Source: Gaeumannomyces sp. JS-464
Lineage: Eukaryota; Ascomycota; Sordariomycetes; Magnaporthales; Magnaporthaceae
Assembly: GCA_002197995.1 (NCBI GenBank)
Contig: NGZR01000005.1
Coordinates: 3,038,001 to 3,102,000 of the forward strand
DNA length: 64,000 nucleotides
Direction of reading: 5' to 3'
Below are positions 25,698 through 35,888 of the stretch, one piece after another. Each line of letters opens with the position of its first letter. Positions within the stretch are counted from its first letter, which is position 1. Position numbers and translations under genes: made by a program. The notes under the pieces are model-generated. The model was not told the origin of the DNA and ran no database searches. It saw only the letters and a list, made by a program, of their open reading frames with translations.

Positions 25698-27121
25698 ATG
25701 GATTTCGGAAGCGCTCAGACTGGCGGCGGCGGTGGCCGCGCTTGCTACACCTGTAAGTACCTCCCTCTACCCCTCCGTGTCCTTCGGGCGACTCGAGAAA
25801 AGAAGTAAAGCCCATCATTTCCCACGCGCGTGGCTTGGTTCCATTGCCTCACTGCCCCTCTTTCGTTTCTTCTATGCGCGCTTCGTACCTCGCGAGGTCC
25901 TCGGCGGCCGTCTGTTTTTCTCCAAGCTCCTCCTTCCCCGTCTTCACCCCCGCTATCTCCAGCCCTCAATTGCCACTGCCCTCGCTCTCGGGCACTGGCT
26001 ACTTCTGCTAGCAATGGGTGGTGGTGGGGTCACTAGACGGAAACTTTTGCGTCGCGACCTTGTCTTCCACCACCTTCCTCTGTTCCTCAATCTATCACCA
26101 GTGCAACTATCAACAAAAAGAAGCCCCACGGTCTCACGTGCACCGATGGGCCGAATGCCTTCCTCCGATAAGCACACTTCGTCATGTTACACTGAGCCCA
26201 GTTCTAAGAGCTGTACTCTAGGCTTTTCCGCCTCGAACTTTTATCACCGTTTCTCCTGAGTCGTTGTTGTTGAGAGGGGAGAAGTCTGACCACGAGAAAT
26301 GTTTTAGGCGGGCAACCCAACCACCAGGTATGAGAACCGATGCGGCGGCCGGTGTTCGGAGTCCAGGAGAGTATTCTTGCTGCCGCTTTGGATCATGCTG
26401 ACACACAGATCTTAGGCCCGCGACTGCCCCAACCGTGGCGCGGCCAAGTGGTGAGTTGGTTCTGAATCCCTCGACTTGTTGTCAAGCGACGTGTAGTGCT
26501 GAGAATAAAACCACGTGATACAGCTACAACTGCGGTGGCGAGGGCCACATTAGCCGTGACTGCCCTGAGGGTCAGAAGGAGCAGAAGATCTGCTACAGGT
26601 GCAGCCAGCCCGGGCACATCTCCCGTGACTGCCCCCAGTCTGGCGGCGGCAGCGGAGGCGGCGGCCAGTCTGGCGCCGAGTGCTACAAGGTATGCTCACC
26701 CACACCGGCTTCTTTTTCGTTTGTGTTCCTTGGCTAACTCGTTCCTAGTGCGGCGAGGTCGGTCACATTGCCCGCAACTGCAGCAAGGGCGGCTATGGCG
26801 GTGGCGGCGGCTTCGGTGGCTCGTACGGTGGTGGCGGCGGCTCGTACGGCGGCGGCGGTGGCGGTAAGACCTGCTACTCCTGCGGCGGTATCGGCCACAT
26901 GTCGCGTAAGTCAAGCCTCTTGGTTCTCCTCAGTACTGATGAATGGTACTGACATTTCTCTCCCTGGCACAGGCGACTGCGTGAATGGGAGCAAGTGCTA
27001 CAACTGTGGCGAGACTGGACACTTCTCCAGGGACTGCCCCAAGGGCTCGTCCACCGGCGAGAAGATCTGCTACAAGTGCCAGCAGCCCGGCCACGTCCAG
27101 GCGGAATGCCCAAGCAACTAA
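25698..27121 (+). CDS. CCHC zinc-knuckle nucleic-acid-binding protein (CNBP/Gis2/Byr3 type), six exons
   Basis: A 193-aa protein with seven CX2CX4HX4C zinc knuckles; this family binds G-rich single-stranded DNA/RNA and acts in mRNA translation. Exons are 25698-25752, 26308-26327 (20 nt), 26416-26450 (35 nt), 26524-26689, 26749-26905 and 26973-27121; total 582 nt with every phase consistent. The first knuckle CYTCGQPNHQARDC is assembled from three exons, the middle one being the 20-nt microexon. Later knuckles read [28 protein letters not shown] and [14 protein letters not shown], then [18 protein letters not shown] and [14 protein letters not shown], with a Gly/Tyr/Ser-rich RGG-like spacer between knuckles 4 and 5. 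Intron 1 is unusually long (555 nt). The frame is intact in all exons. Confidence 0.92.
26308..26327 (+). other. 20-nt microexon of the zinc-knuckle gene
   Basis: It is flanked by TTTTAG (acceptor) and GTATGAG (donor) and codes, with one base from exon 1, Cys-Gly-Gln-Pro-Asn-His-Gln, exactly the centre of knuckle 1. Skipping it would shift the frame (20 is not a multiple of three). Confidence 0.85.
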
Positions 27122-27893
27122 GAGACGACTTCGATGATGTAACGCACGCCAGTGCGGCCCCGTCTTCTCATTGCGAGCGAAGAAGAGGGCTTGTCGTCGA
27201 GTCTTGTACGATCCGGCGGCCTGCTTTTGAGTGCGGAGGAGAGAGTGAGCTGCCATATACTCCCTTTCTTGTGGGCGGCCATGCGCGCAAGCGGCTGGCA
27301 CCACGTGGGTCGCATCGGTTGCGAACGCACCATCTAGGATATCCTCGATCAGATCTTGCGGGGATTATTTCTTTTTCTTTTTGCCGGCCTTGTCCGTTGC
27401 TTTTTTCGCGCTTTTACTTTCGCATGCAGTCTCAGAACCATGGTCAGCACGACAGCAAACGTTTATGCTTTACAGGAACGATGTGTCTGGAGGGGGACCA
27501 GGAGGATTTTCTTCTGTCAACTGGGTTTACCTCGGGAAAAGTTTTGTCTTGTGTCGATTTGACAAAACGGAGTCGCGGCTTGATGCCCGCGTCCTCTGTT
27601 AGCTTCTCGCGGTCGGTTTTCGCCACTTACTAGACTCTCATAGAGAAAAGTCATGGCCTGGGCGTGACCGGCCACCGGTTTGCCGACGATGCTGGCGTTG
27701 CCCACTGCGTCTCCTGCTTGTTCCGTCCCAGCCGATTGCCTGCGAGTTTAGTACCTGCGTCCTGCTCGACGTCACATAATTCTTCGGGTATTGTGAACGG
27801 GCGTGATTTGAATGATGGAGGGCATTGAAAGTGGTAATCTTCTTTGAACGGGGCAGTCTCGCGGGTTTCTCCCACAAAGACGCCGAAAGTGTT
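27122..27893. other. Convergent intergenic region
   Basis: About 770 bp of 3' flanks of the zinc-knuckle gene and the acyl-CoA dehydrogenase gene. No gene is seen. Confidence 0.6.
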
Positions 27894-29666
27894 TTACAGC
27901 ATTGCCTTGGGCATGTTCTTCATCGCCTGCCTCACACCAAGATCGGCCAACACCTCCTCCGCGCCACCCTGTGATACCTTGTTAGCACGCGGTTTACGGG
28001 GACGACCTGATTCAAGGCTATGTGCTTACCAGAATGGAATCGAACTTGTACGTCCGGTTGAAGTTCTCGATGATGTAGCCCATACCAGTCTGGGTTAGGC
28101 CTCGGCCTCCCCAGATCTGGACGGACTCGTCGGCGATTTCATGAGCCATGCGCGTTGCGCTCATCTTCAGCAGGCCGATGGGGCCGCCCAGGTGCTTGGC
28201 TTGCTCCGAGTAGGGCATGTGGCACATCTGGTAGGTGATGGTCTCAAGCCACGACTGGTGTGCCTCGACGAGAGCAATCATCTTGGCGAGCCTAGAGCAA
28301 AGTGGAGATTGTCAGCATACATATGCGCGCGCCTGTCCCGTCACGCGTTACTAGGATAAACCCACTTTTGCCGGATGACAGGCTGGTCGATGAGCCTCTT
28401 TCCAAATACCAGCCGCTGGTGGGCCCACTTGAGGGACTCCTCGACGACGGTGCGGCAGTACCGGATGGTGGCGCAGGCCATTGTCCAGCGCTCGTGATTG
28501 AAGTTGCTGAGAATGACGTAGATGCCCTTGTTCTCCTCGCCCAGGAGGTGCTCGGCGGGGACCTTGACGTTGTCGAAGGTGATGTAGGTGGTGCCGGCAG
28601 CGGGCGAGTAGCTGGTCTTGATGGGCTTGGTCTCGACGCCCTCGCCGCGCTCGATCAGCAGGACGCTGAGGCCCTTGTCGGTCTGGACGCCCGTGACGAA
28701 ATAATCGGAGAAGACGCCGTTCGTGATCCACTTTTTCGTGCCGTTGACGATGTAGTGCTTGCCATCGGGCGTCTTGACGGCCGTGGTGCGCAGGCGGGCG
28801 ACGTCGCTGCCGGCAAAGGCCTCGGTGATGGCCAGGCAGATCTTCTTCTTGCCGCTAAACACCTCGGCCGCGATGCGGTCCCGGAGCGGGTTGCTGGCGT
28901 AGTTGAGCACGGCCGTCAGCCCAATCACCATGCCCGCCATGTTCCCGTCCTGGAAGCCGCGGGCGCTGGACCGGACGAGCTCCTGGGCCATGATGAGGTC
29001 GTGGAAGTAGTCGAACTCCTTGCCGTCGACGGCGCCGTCCAGCAGGTTGACGCCGTGCAGGTGGCGGCCGGGCCCCAGGCGCATCTGCAGGATCCCCGCC
29101 TTGGACATCTTCTCGATCAGCCCCTGCGAGACGTAGGTGCCGTCGCGCTCCTTCTGCTGGGCCTCGGGCGTGATGTGCGTGTCGACGAACTCGCGCAGGG
29201 CCTTGCGCAGGCGGTGGTGGCTCTCCTTGTAGTAGGGCGACTTGAAGGTCGGGGTGAGCCAGAGCGGCTCGGCGTAGGGCACCAGCGACAGGTCGCCAGG
29301 CTTGGGCGTTATGACGGACGGCTTCTCGCCCGCGATGGTGCCGATGGCGAGGTCGGCGTACTTTGTGAGCCTAAGGGCGGGGGCGAACGTGGTTTGAAAG
29401 TCAGCTCATGCGTTGTGTTCCCGGTTCTTACACTGCTTGGTGCCCTTGGCGCGAACTTACACTTCATGTCTGTGGAGGTTGTAGAAAGCGGTTGTGGCAT
29501 CGGTGCCAGCAACCTGTCGGAGGACTGCCTCGCCGCCAGGGTGGGCGTCTAGGAACTCGGAAACATCGTAAACGACTGCGTCGATGACGAACCAGACGCT
29601 ATCCTCGGTGTTGTGCTTCTTCACCTCCTCGCGGGAGAAGGTCTTTTCGGGGACGCCGACCGCCAT
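27894..29666 (-). CDS. Cytochrome b5-acyl-CoA dehydrogenase fusion protein
   Basis: A 515-aa flavoprotein. Exons are 29666-29461, 29370-28366, 28291-28030 and 27968-27894, all with good GT-AG borders (GTAAGT, GTGGGT, GTAAGC) and consistent phase. Residues 1-85 are a cytochrome b5-like haem domain with the axial-ligand motif HPGG (FLDAHPGGEAVLRQVAGTDA) and a second His in LHRHEV. The rest is an acyl-CoA dehydrogenase: LAITEAFAGSDVARLRTTA, KKWITNG, FDNVKVPAEHLLGEENKG, HQRLVFGKRLIDQPVIRQKL and the C-terminal QIWGGRGLTQTGMG. The b5 domain suggests intramolecular electron transfer instead of the usual ETF route; the acyl substrate cannot be told from sequence. There is no clear mitochondrial presequence, and the last four residues (KAML) do not make a canonical PTS1. 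The gene is intact. Confidence 0.92.
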
Positions 29667-32651
29667 TGTGGTTTGTGTATTCAGAGGGGACGCGCTTGCT
29701 TGAAGGCTCGAGCCTGGGTGTTTTGTTCCGAGCTATGATTGAGGATCAAAGCGAGGCTCGAAAGCAGGAAACGCGTTTGTCTGAAGGGATGGATGGGTTG
29801 GGTGTCCGCCAGGAACGATAGGGGAAGCAAAGGGGTTAGAGTTCGAGGACGGAAAGCTAGGTCGACGATGTCAAGGACAACGTGGAATCGATGCGCGACT
29901 CTCGGATCTTTTTTGACCCTCTACGAGCCAAGGGATCAAACAATTGCGGGCACCTTTACCGAGCTCCCAACGCCCAGCTGACCCAGGCCGTCGCGGTCGT
30001 GGCGGGGAGACAGGGGCTGGACCCCGGCGGCCCCATGATGTCAGCCCGATTACCTCGGCCTCCCTCGGCTCGCCTTGGCCTGGGGTCTGGGGCGTAGCGG
30101 GGAGTGCGGCAGGGGTTTCGCGCCGCGCTTGGTAATTGCTGGGGCTCTCATTGGCCGGACAGCTCCTAGCTGATGCGGCTGGGAAGGGCAGCGGGCACTG
30201 GGGGGTTCGAGTCAATGCTCAAGCTGGGCTGCCGGCATGTGACGGCTCTAGCCTGTCGTCCTGGTCAACCACGCACCCTCCGACCAGTTACGTAGAATGG
30301 CTGTTTAGAGAGCTCACGGTTCAAGGGAAGCCTGACTCTGCCGACACTGCGCCCACTATATACCTGCGAGGAGTGGGCACCTTGCTGGCGAGTCCGTAAG
30401 TGCCAGCCATCAAGGTGTTTGCTGGCCAGCAAGGTGTTCGCTTTTTAAGGCAGCGCCACATATAGGTGACCAACAAGGTGTCTTGTCAATTCTCTCACTG
30501 TTGATCAAATGACGAACACCAGTGAATGATGCCATTTCTCCTTGGGTGGTTCTGCGATACGTGCCAGTTGCTGAGGGTTCATGCTCGCGATGACAAAAAT
30601 CCTCGGCCATAAAAAGGTCTTCCTGTCGGCATCTCATCGAACTGTGCTGGTTGCCAACCTTCACTGATCTTACGGCGTGTCACTTGCCCTGGATGGCTAC
30701 GTCTTCCTCTTCGCTACCATCTTGAGAGAAAGGTGCACTTGGGGGTGGGGCGTGCGCACAGTTTACGACTAGAAGCAGAAGTCTTCATCCAGAGGTGGTG
30801 CGCCTTCTTGATGATCAGGCATGCAATGCAAACGAATCGAATCCACAAAGCAACGAAAGGCGTTCTTATTCAGGCGAGTTTTCATGCTGCTGGCACTTTA
30901 TCGAAATTTCCCTTCTTGCTTTTCCTGCATTTCTCAGGGTATCAGTAACTCTAAGGCGTCTCAAGTTGCTCCCTCTAACGAGAACATTTTAGCATTTGCA
31001 CGTGGCGCAGCTTGAGGCGATTGGGGCCGCAGGGGACTGCTGGTCAGGGCCGACAAGAGAAATCTCCGGGCATCAATTCGCTGGAATTGCGGCGGAAATG
31101 CGGCTACCCACCCCTCCCCCTGGCACGAGATGATGTGGGCAGGCGGTCTAGAGCGATTGCGGTGTGGCCGTTTCAATCTTCTTCCCGCTCGGTCCAGTGC
31201 ATCGTCTGTCAAAGTAAACCTGATGACAACTTGCCCCGCTCTGGCTGACGAACGATCGCGAAGAACTACCCCGTCCCAGCGCATTCACGATCGTCCATGG
31301 TTCTTGGATGCGGTCGATTGGTTGCCTTGGCTCCTCTCACCGCAGCCCGGCATTGCTTTCGGAACACATCCAGTACGTCAACTGTCCTCCCTCCACCCTC
31401 CCTTCCTCTTCTCTGTCTTGCACCCTGCTCTTCACTCGACCACCGAGCTTGCATCTGCCGAGTACCATGTGCTCCATAGACGGGCCAACAGCAGCCGCCT
31501 TTCTTTACATGCAAGCTCGCTTTGCCGTCATTGGCCGCGCCGCGACCGGCGCCAGTTGATCCAATATGTTCTGGGCCCTCTTGCCCTGGCAATGTCTTAT
31601 CAGCTGGCGCTGTTGGTTGTTGTTGTGCCCCTCCACACCCCTCTCTCTCAATCTCGTCCATCCGTCCTCCCTCATCTGTGGTCCTTTAGTCTGGCAGGGC
31701 AGGCCCAGGAAGCAAGCGCCGGTCTTCCCGTGCGGCTTTTTTCGTTGTTTTATTTTTCTTGGTTGATAGGGGGCTGCAGTCGTCACGCCGGAGAACAAAT
31801 GGAGGCGTCCCCGCTGGAGTGGCGGCGGAACAGGGATGGCGGCTCCGAAGGTCCTCCTCCGAGCAAGCCGTGTGTGGATGAACATCACCAAAGTCAGACA
31901 CGGGGCTGCCCTGCGCCCACTAACCCTTAACTCTCTCCACCAACCAGGAACCTACCTGGCGTGTTTATTGCCGGTCATTTGCGCCCCCTTTTGCGTGCTC
32001 TCATCACCCTCAGTGTCGCAAGGTGCACCTTTGTTATTTAGCCTCGTAGGTGGAAGCCTCTTTCTTGATACCGCTATCAGGTTTGCCCCTCGTGACCACA
32101 CCGCTCTTGAGCTCTGTTCACTCCTACTACCTGCACTACATAAGATACCTACATAACCTTTGCCTGCCCCGTATAGCCTGAGAGAGGCCACTCCCATTTG
32201 TACCCAAAGCCACCTACGACCAAGACAACGTTACGGTGCTTAGTATCGAACGTTTGTGTTGCACACCCCAATATACGATTCCCTTCCCCGGCTTTGATCT
32301 TTACGTCGCTGCTATAATGGACGCCTTCTCCATGTCATATACGAGTGCTTCCCATAGGGACCTCTCTCGGATATACAAGACCTGAAGAGCGTGCGCTCAC
32401 ACAGCATGTTCGAGACAGCAAAAAGCCATCTATCCAAAGGCAACAGGATGTCGGATACTTCAGGCAAGGTACAACACAAACCTTCCCCGATGACCGGATC
32501 CCGTTGGGTGGCTTTGCGGCGGTGACTGCTGCAGGCATGGTACCCCTGACGATGTACCGCATGCCACCGAGGGCTACCATGCCCGCACGTGGGAAAATGC
32601 TGCGCCTGTCATCTGAGTGGTGCACCTGCTAACACAGTCCATCTTCACAGT
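29667..32651. other. Long divergent intergenic region (3.0 kb)
   Basis: It separates the acyl-CoA dehydrogenase gene and the amine oxidase gene. Four CAAGGTG/CACCTTG heptamers cluster at 30378-30480. A 266-codon open frame at 31130-31930 starts with ATG ATG but has low-complexity, non-conserved composition and is not called. TACCTACAT-type motif remnants occur at 32140-32155. The beginning of the amine oxidase gene may extend into 32600-32651. Confidence 0.5.
30378..30480. promoter_or_regulatory. Cluster of four CAAGGTG elements with an inverted pair
   Basis: CACCTTG at 30378 and CAAGGTG at 30411, 30430 and 30474 lie within 103 bp. Extended 12-bp arms CACCTTGCTGGC (30378-30389) and GCCAGCAAGGTG (30425-30436) are perfect inverted repeats. 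It could be a transcription-factor site array or a small repeat remnant; function is inferred only. Confidence 0.4.
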
Positions 32652-34284
32652 ATGCTGCGCGGAGTTCAGGCAGCTCAGCCCATATTGGGATCGTTGGTGC
32701 GGGCCTCGCCGGCCTTCGATGCGCCGATGTGACTGAAGAATGGGTTTCGCGTCACCATAATCGAGGGTAGGAATCGCTTGGGAGGGCGAGTTTTCCAGAA
32801 GCAGCTGCCCAATGGCCATCTGGTCGACGGTGGCCCCAACTGGATCCACGGGACCGAGGACAATCCCATCATGGATCTGGCCAGGGCAACTGGCACGATG
32901 ACCAGCGCCTGGGATACGGCATCTTACGCATTCGACGAGGATGGCCAGCTCTTGCCCAACGATGAGGGCGAAAAAGTACTCTACCATGATGTGGGAGATC
33001 ATCGGAGACGCCTTCAACTTTTCAATGCCCACTCTGCCGAGATCAACGCCTCCGAGAGCTTCTCGACTTCTTCAAAGGGAAATCAAGAAGAGGATCCCAG
33101 AATCGACCAAGGACGTTGAAAAACAGCGGTATATCTTGTTGCAAATGGCCGAGCTCTGGGGCGCTTTCATCGGGAGCCCCATCTCGAGACAAAGCCTCAA
33201 GTTCTTCTGGTTGGAAGAGTGCATAGAAGGAGGTTAGTACAATGTTTTTTCCCCCTCACCGAGAAGGCTTTTATACACATCCGGGGTGCATCGGTGCTAA
33301 CATTACTCTGTCTCAGAGAATCTCTTCTGTGCCGGCACATATCAGAAGATTCTGGAGCTAGTCGCGAAGCCCGCCTTAGCTGATGCGACTATCAAATATG
33401 AGACGATTATTTCGCGCGTCACCACCAAAGACGAGGTTGGCGGGACTGTCAAACTCTCGACATCTGGAGGCGCAGTTTTCGAGTTCGAAGAGGTGGTTTT
33501 CACAGCGCCTTTGGGGTGGCTGAAAAAAAACCTAGACGCATTCGAGCCGCCACTTCCCACACGCCTCTGCAACGCGGTTGCGAATATCAGCTATGGATGT
33601 CTTGAGAAGGTGAGTATGCGCTCATCTGCCACCACATAAAAGTAGCAAACACTAAAACGGCCTTGAAAATAGGTCTACATCAGTTTCCAGAGAGCGTTTT
33701 GGCTTCCTACTGATGCAAACGCGCGGTCCGTACATGGCTTCTGCCAATGGCTTTCCCCGGCTTTGCCAAGGAGACCAATCCCGCCCGGTGGACTCAGGAG
33801 ATAGTCGAGCTGGCGTCGCTCCCGGGGGATACCGCTCACCCTACGCTGCTTTTCTACACGCACGGGGAGGGTCCGAGTACATAACGAGCACCCTCGACTC
33901 GTTATCGGGATCAAAGCAGAAGCAAGAGGACTTTACTTCAAGTTCTTCACACCTTACTTCTCTCGGCTGCCGCACTACGACGCTAGCTCTGACGATTGTC
34001 GACCCACATCCTTCCTGGCGAGCTCGTGGCTGCGGGACGATCTCGCGGGCAACGGCAGCTACGCGAACTTCCAGGTCGGGCTCGAGAACGGCGATGAGGA
34101 CATACGCGTAATGCGCGAGGGGCTGCCGCAGCGGGGTCTCTGGCTGGCTGGCGAGCACACGGCGCCCTTTGTTGCGCTTGGGACCGCGACGGGGGCCTAC
34201 TGGAGTGGCGAAAACGTGGCGCATAGGGTTGCCGAGGCTTACGGGCGCGGGAAGGGTGGGCCATCTAATAAGGCGGTACCTTAG
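32652..34284 (+). pseudogene. Flavin-containing amine oxidase (polyamine oxidase/LSD-like fold), many frameshifts
   Basis: An FAD-dependent amine oxidase in pieces. The FAD-binding start IGIVGAGLAGLRCADV is near 32690, then EGRNRLGGRVFQKQLPNG and DGGPNWIHG; the C-terminus has GLWLAGEHTAPFVALGTATG and AYWSGE. Introns at 33233-33316 (GTTAGT...TCAG) and 33610-33672 (GTGAGT...AATAG) are well formed. Frame breaks occur near 32675, 32737, 32972, 33018, 33058, 33070, 33765, 33870 and 33935, about one per 180 bp and denser than in neighbouring genes. The amino-acid sequence between breaks is well conserved with no obvious missense decay, so this may be either a very young pseudogene or a normal gene hit by consensus errors. 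The start is uncertain: TTCACAG directly before ATG 32652 looks like a splice acceptor, so an upstream exon is possible. The substrate is unknown. Confidence 0.7.
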
Positions 34285-34384
34285 CGGCGCCGCATTACGT
34301 GATAGACGAGTGCATTTCGGATCGTAACGTCCACTCGTAGGCCGAGTTTGCGATTACCAATTTCTTGGGGTTTATTGTTCGTCA

Positions 34385-35101
34385 CTAAATATCAATGGGT
34401 CTCGGTAACGATGTACGCCGTGTTTTGTGGATAGCACAGAGCCTCGAGACTGCCCAAGCTGGTGGGCTGCCATGAGAGATGGGCGACAAACCACCGATGT
34501 GTCTATTTAGTCTCGTCGTGATGCAAAGTTTCTGACAGGCCGCAACACCGGGACCAAAGCCCAGGCGGGCTTGATCAGGCTGCCCTGAATCGCACTGCCC
34601 GCACACCCCTTTAGTGCAGTCAAAGGGAACACGGCACTCGTTATCTCCACCCGAGCTGCGGCACCTCCCGGTTCCAAGGTCTGTCGTCTTGCGATTGTAC
34701 ACAAGGGTCCCCTCCAGTCGAGGCAATTTGTCGTTTTGGCTTTGGAGCCTGATAAAGACAGGATGTGGAAGCTCGGAGTCGATCGAAGTGCTGCCCCGGA
34801 TCCGGCGGCGTCCGAGCTGAAGGCAGTTGTGGTCGATGATGGCTGCATCTCGAGATTCGGGCAGGACGGGCAGCGAGATCCTGCAAGTCTTGAGGATCAA
34901 GGTGCAGGTTCCTTCCTCCCCACATCTTCCCTGCCGCTTGTGGAGGGTACGCTCTGCCGGGTCGGTGACGGGCTGCAGCGCGGCCGACAGGACGCCTGAG
35001 GCGAGGATGGTAGGTGTGAGGAGGGTGCTAGACAGCTTCGTTGTGGCTTTGTTTGGTGATATAGACTGTGAAATGAGGTTCATATTCCTTCTGCCGAACA
35101 T
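34385..35101 (-). CDS. Putative small secreted cysteine-containing protein
   Basis: An open frame of 238 codons starting at ATG 35101, or more likely 35083 (MNLISQSISPN). A hydrophobic signal-like stretch LSSTLLTPTILASGVLSAAL is followed by a Lys-Arg site (LHKRQ), then CGEEGTCTL, IIDHNC, SIDSELPHPVFIRLQSQ and CRSSGGDNECRVPFDC. This layout resembles fungal secreted proteins of unknown function. A TATATAAGAT box lies about 40 bp upstream on the same strand. The region after FDCTKG (34385-34600) loses this character and may be 3' UTR after an indel, so the true end is uncertain. The residue before the signal core is coded by ACG where an ATG would give an ideal signal peptide. Confidence 0.45.
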   Translation of the reverse strand: MFGRRNMNLISQSISPNKATTKLSSTLLTPTILASGVLSAALQPVTDPAERTLHKRQGRCGEEGTCTLILKTCRISLPVLPESRDAAIIDHNCLQLGRRRIRGSTSIDSELPHPVFIRLQSQNDKLPRLEGTLVYNRKTTDLGTGRCRSSGGDNECRVPFDCTKGVCGQCDSGQPDQARLGFGPGVAACQKLCITTRLNRHIGGLSPISHGSPPAWAVSRLCAIHKTRRTSLPRPIDI

Positions 35102-35888
35102 GCTACTCCCGATTTTATCAACTGGCCCCGGAGAATGAGCATCTTATATAGACGAGCCAAGCCCACTGGTGGACCATGGCGATGCCGATGTGATGCCAAA
35201 TGGGAGGAGTTCTGGTCCTCGGCCTACTCCGAGGTCAGCACCATGTAGGAAAAGTAGCTTCAGCTTCGTGATACATGGTGCCCTGCCAGGTTTCCATGGT
35301 GGTCTCTTTTCTGGGCGGAGCTTGGGGAGCGCTCGGGGCTAAGGATAGGTTTCTCAAGTAGGAAGCCATTCATAGTGGCTCTGGTTCAGCTGAGCTGAGT
35401 CGAGTTCCTTGCGCCAATCCGTTGCAATATTGGTTCTTTGGGCTTTGGGGTCAACACGAGGAGAAATGGAGGGTAAGATATATCCAGAGAGGAGAGAAAC
35501 GTTACCGCGAGCCTTCATTTATTCGCATTCGCATGGTCCTAATTGAAGACACTTGTGGCAAATGGGTTGGCAACAAAAGGCCACAGGGTTTCAGACGGGG
35601 TGCAATCCTCCTTGGTGACGCCACAAAGGGGTTAGGGTTGCCCATTCTTGCTCGGTGCCCCTCCAAAATTTTAGTGGGCGGGCAGCTAGCTACACGGGAT
35701 GACGGGATCGTCAAAGCTTACATTGATGTTGACTCACCCGCCAAAGCCAGACCAAGCCAACCTGACGGTTACCATAATTTCTCTCGCAACGTCCAGATCC
35801 GACTTTACAGACACTGCTCCCCTGTCCAATTGGATCTGCGACAAACCGACTGCTATTCGAGAATTGTTTCCGATTATCGCGCGTCATC
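35102..35888. other. Divergent intergenic region
   Basis: About 790 bp between the secreted-protein candidate and the eIF2B-beta gene. It contains the TATA box at 35141-35150. No other gene is supported. Confidence 0.55.
35141..35150 (-). promoter_or_regulatory. TATA box TATATAAGAT
   Basis: A canonical TATAWAAG-type box 40 bp upstream of the first ATG of the putative secreted protein, in the same orientation. It supports transcription of that frame. Confidence 0.5.

Noticed and set aside
30204..30213. tRNA-like T-loop sequence GGTTCGAGTC
   Set aside because: No acceptor stem, D arm or anticodon arm of proper size can be folded around it.
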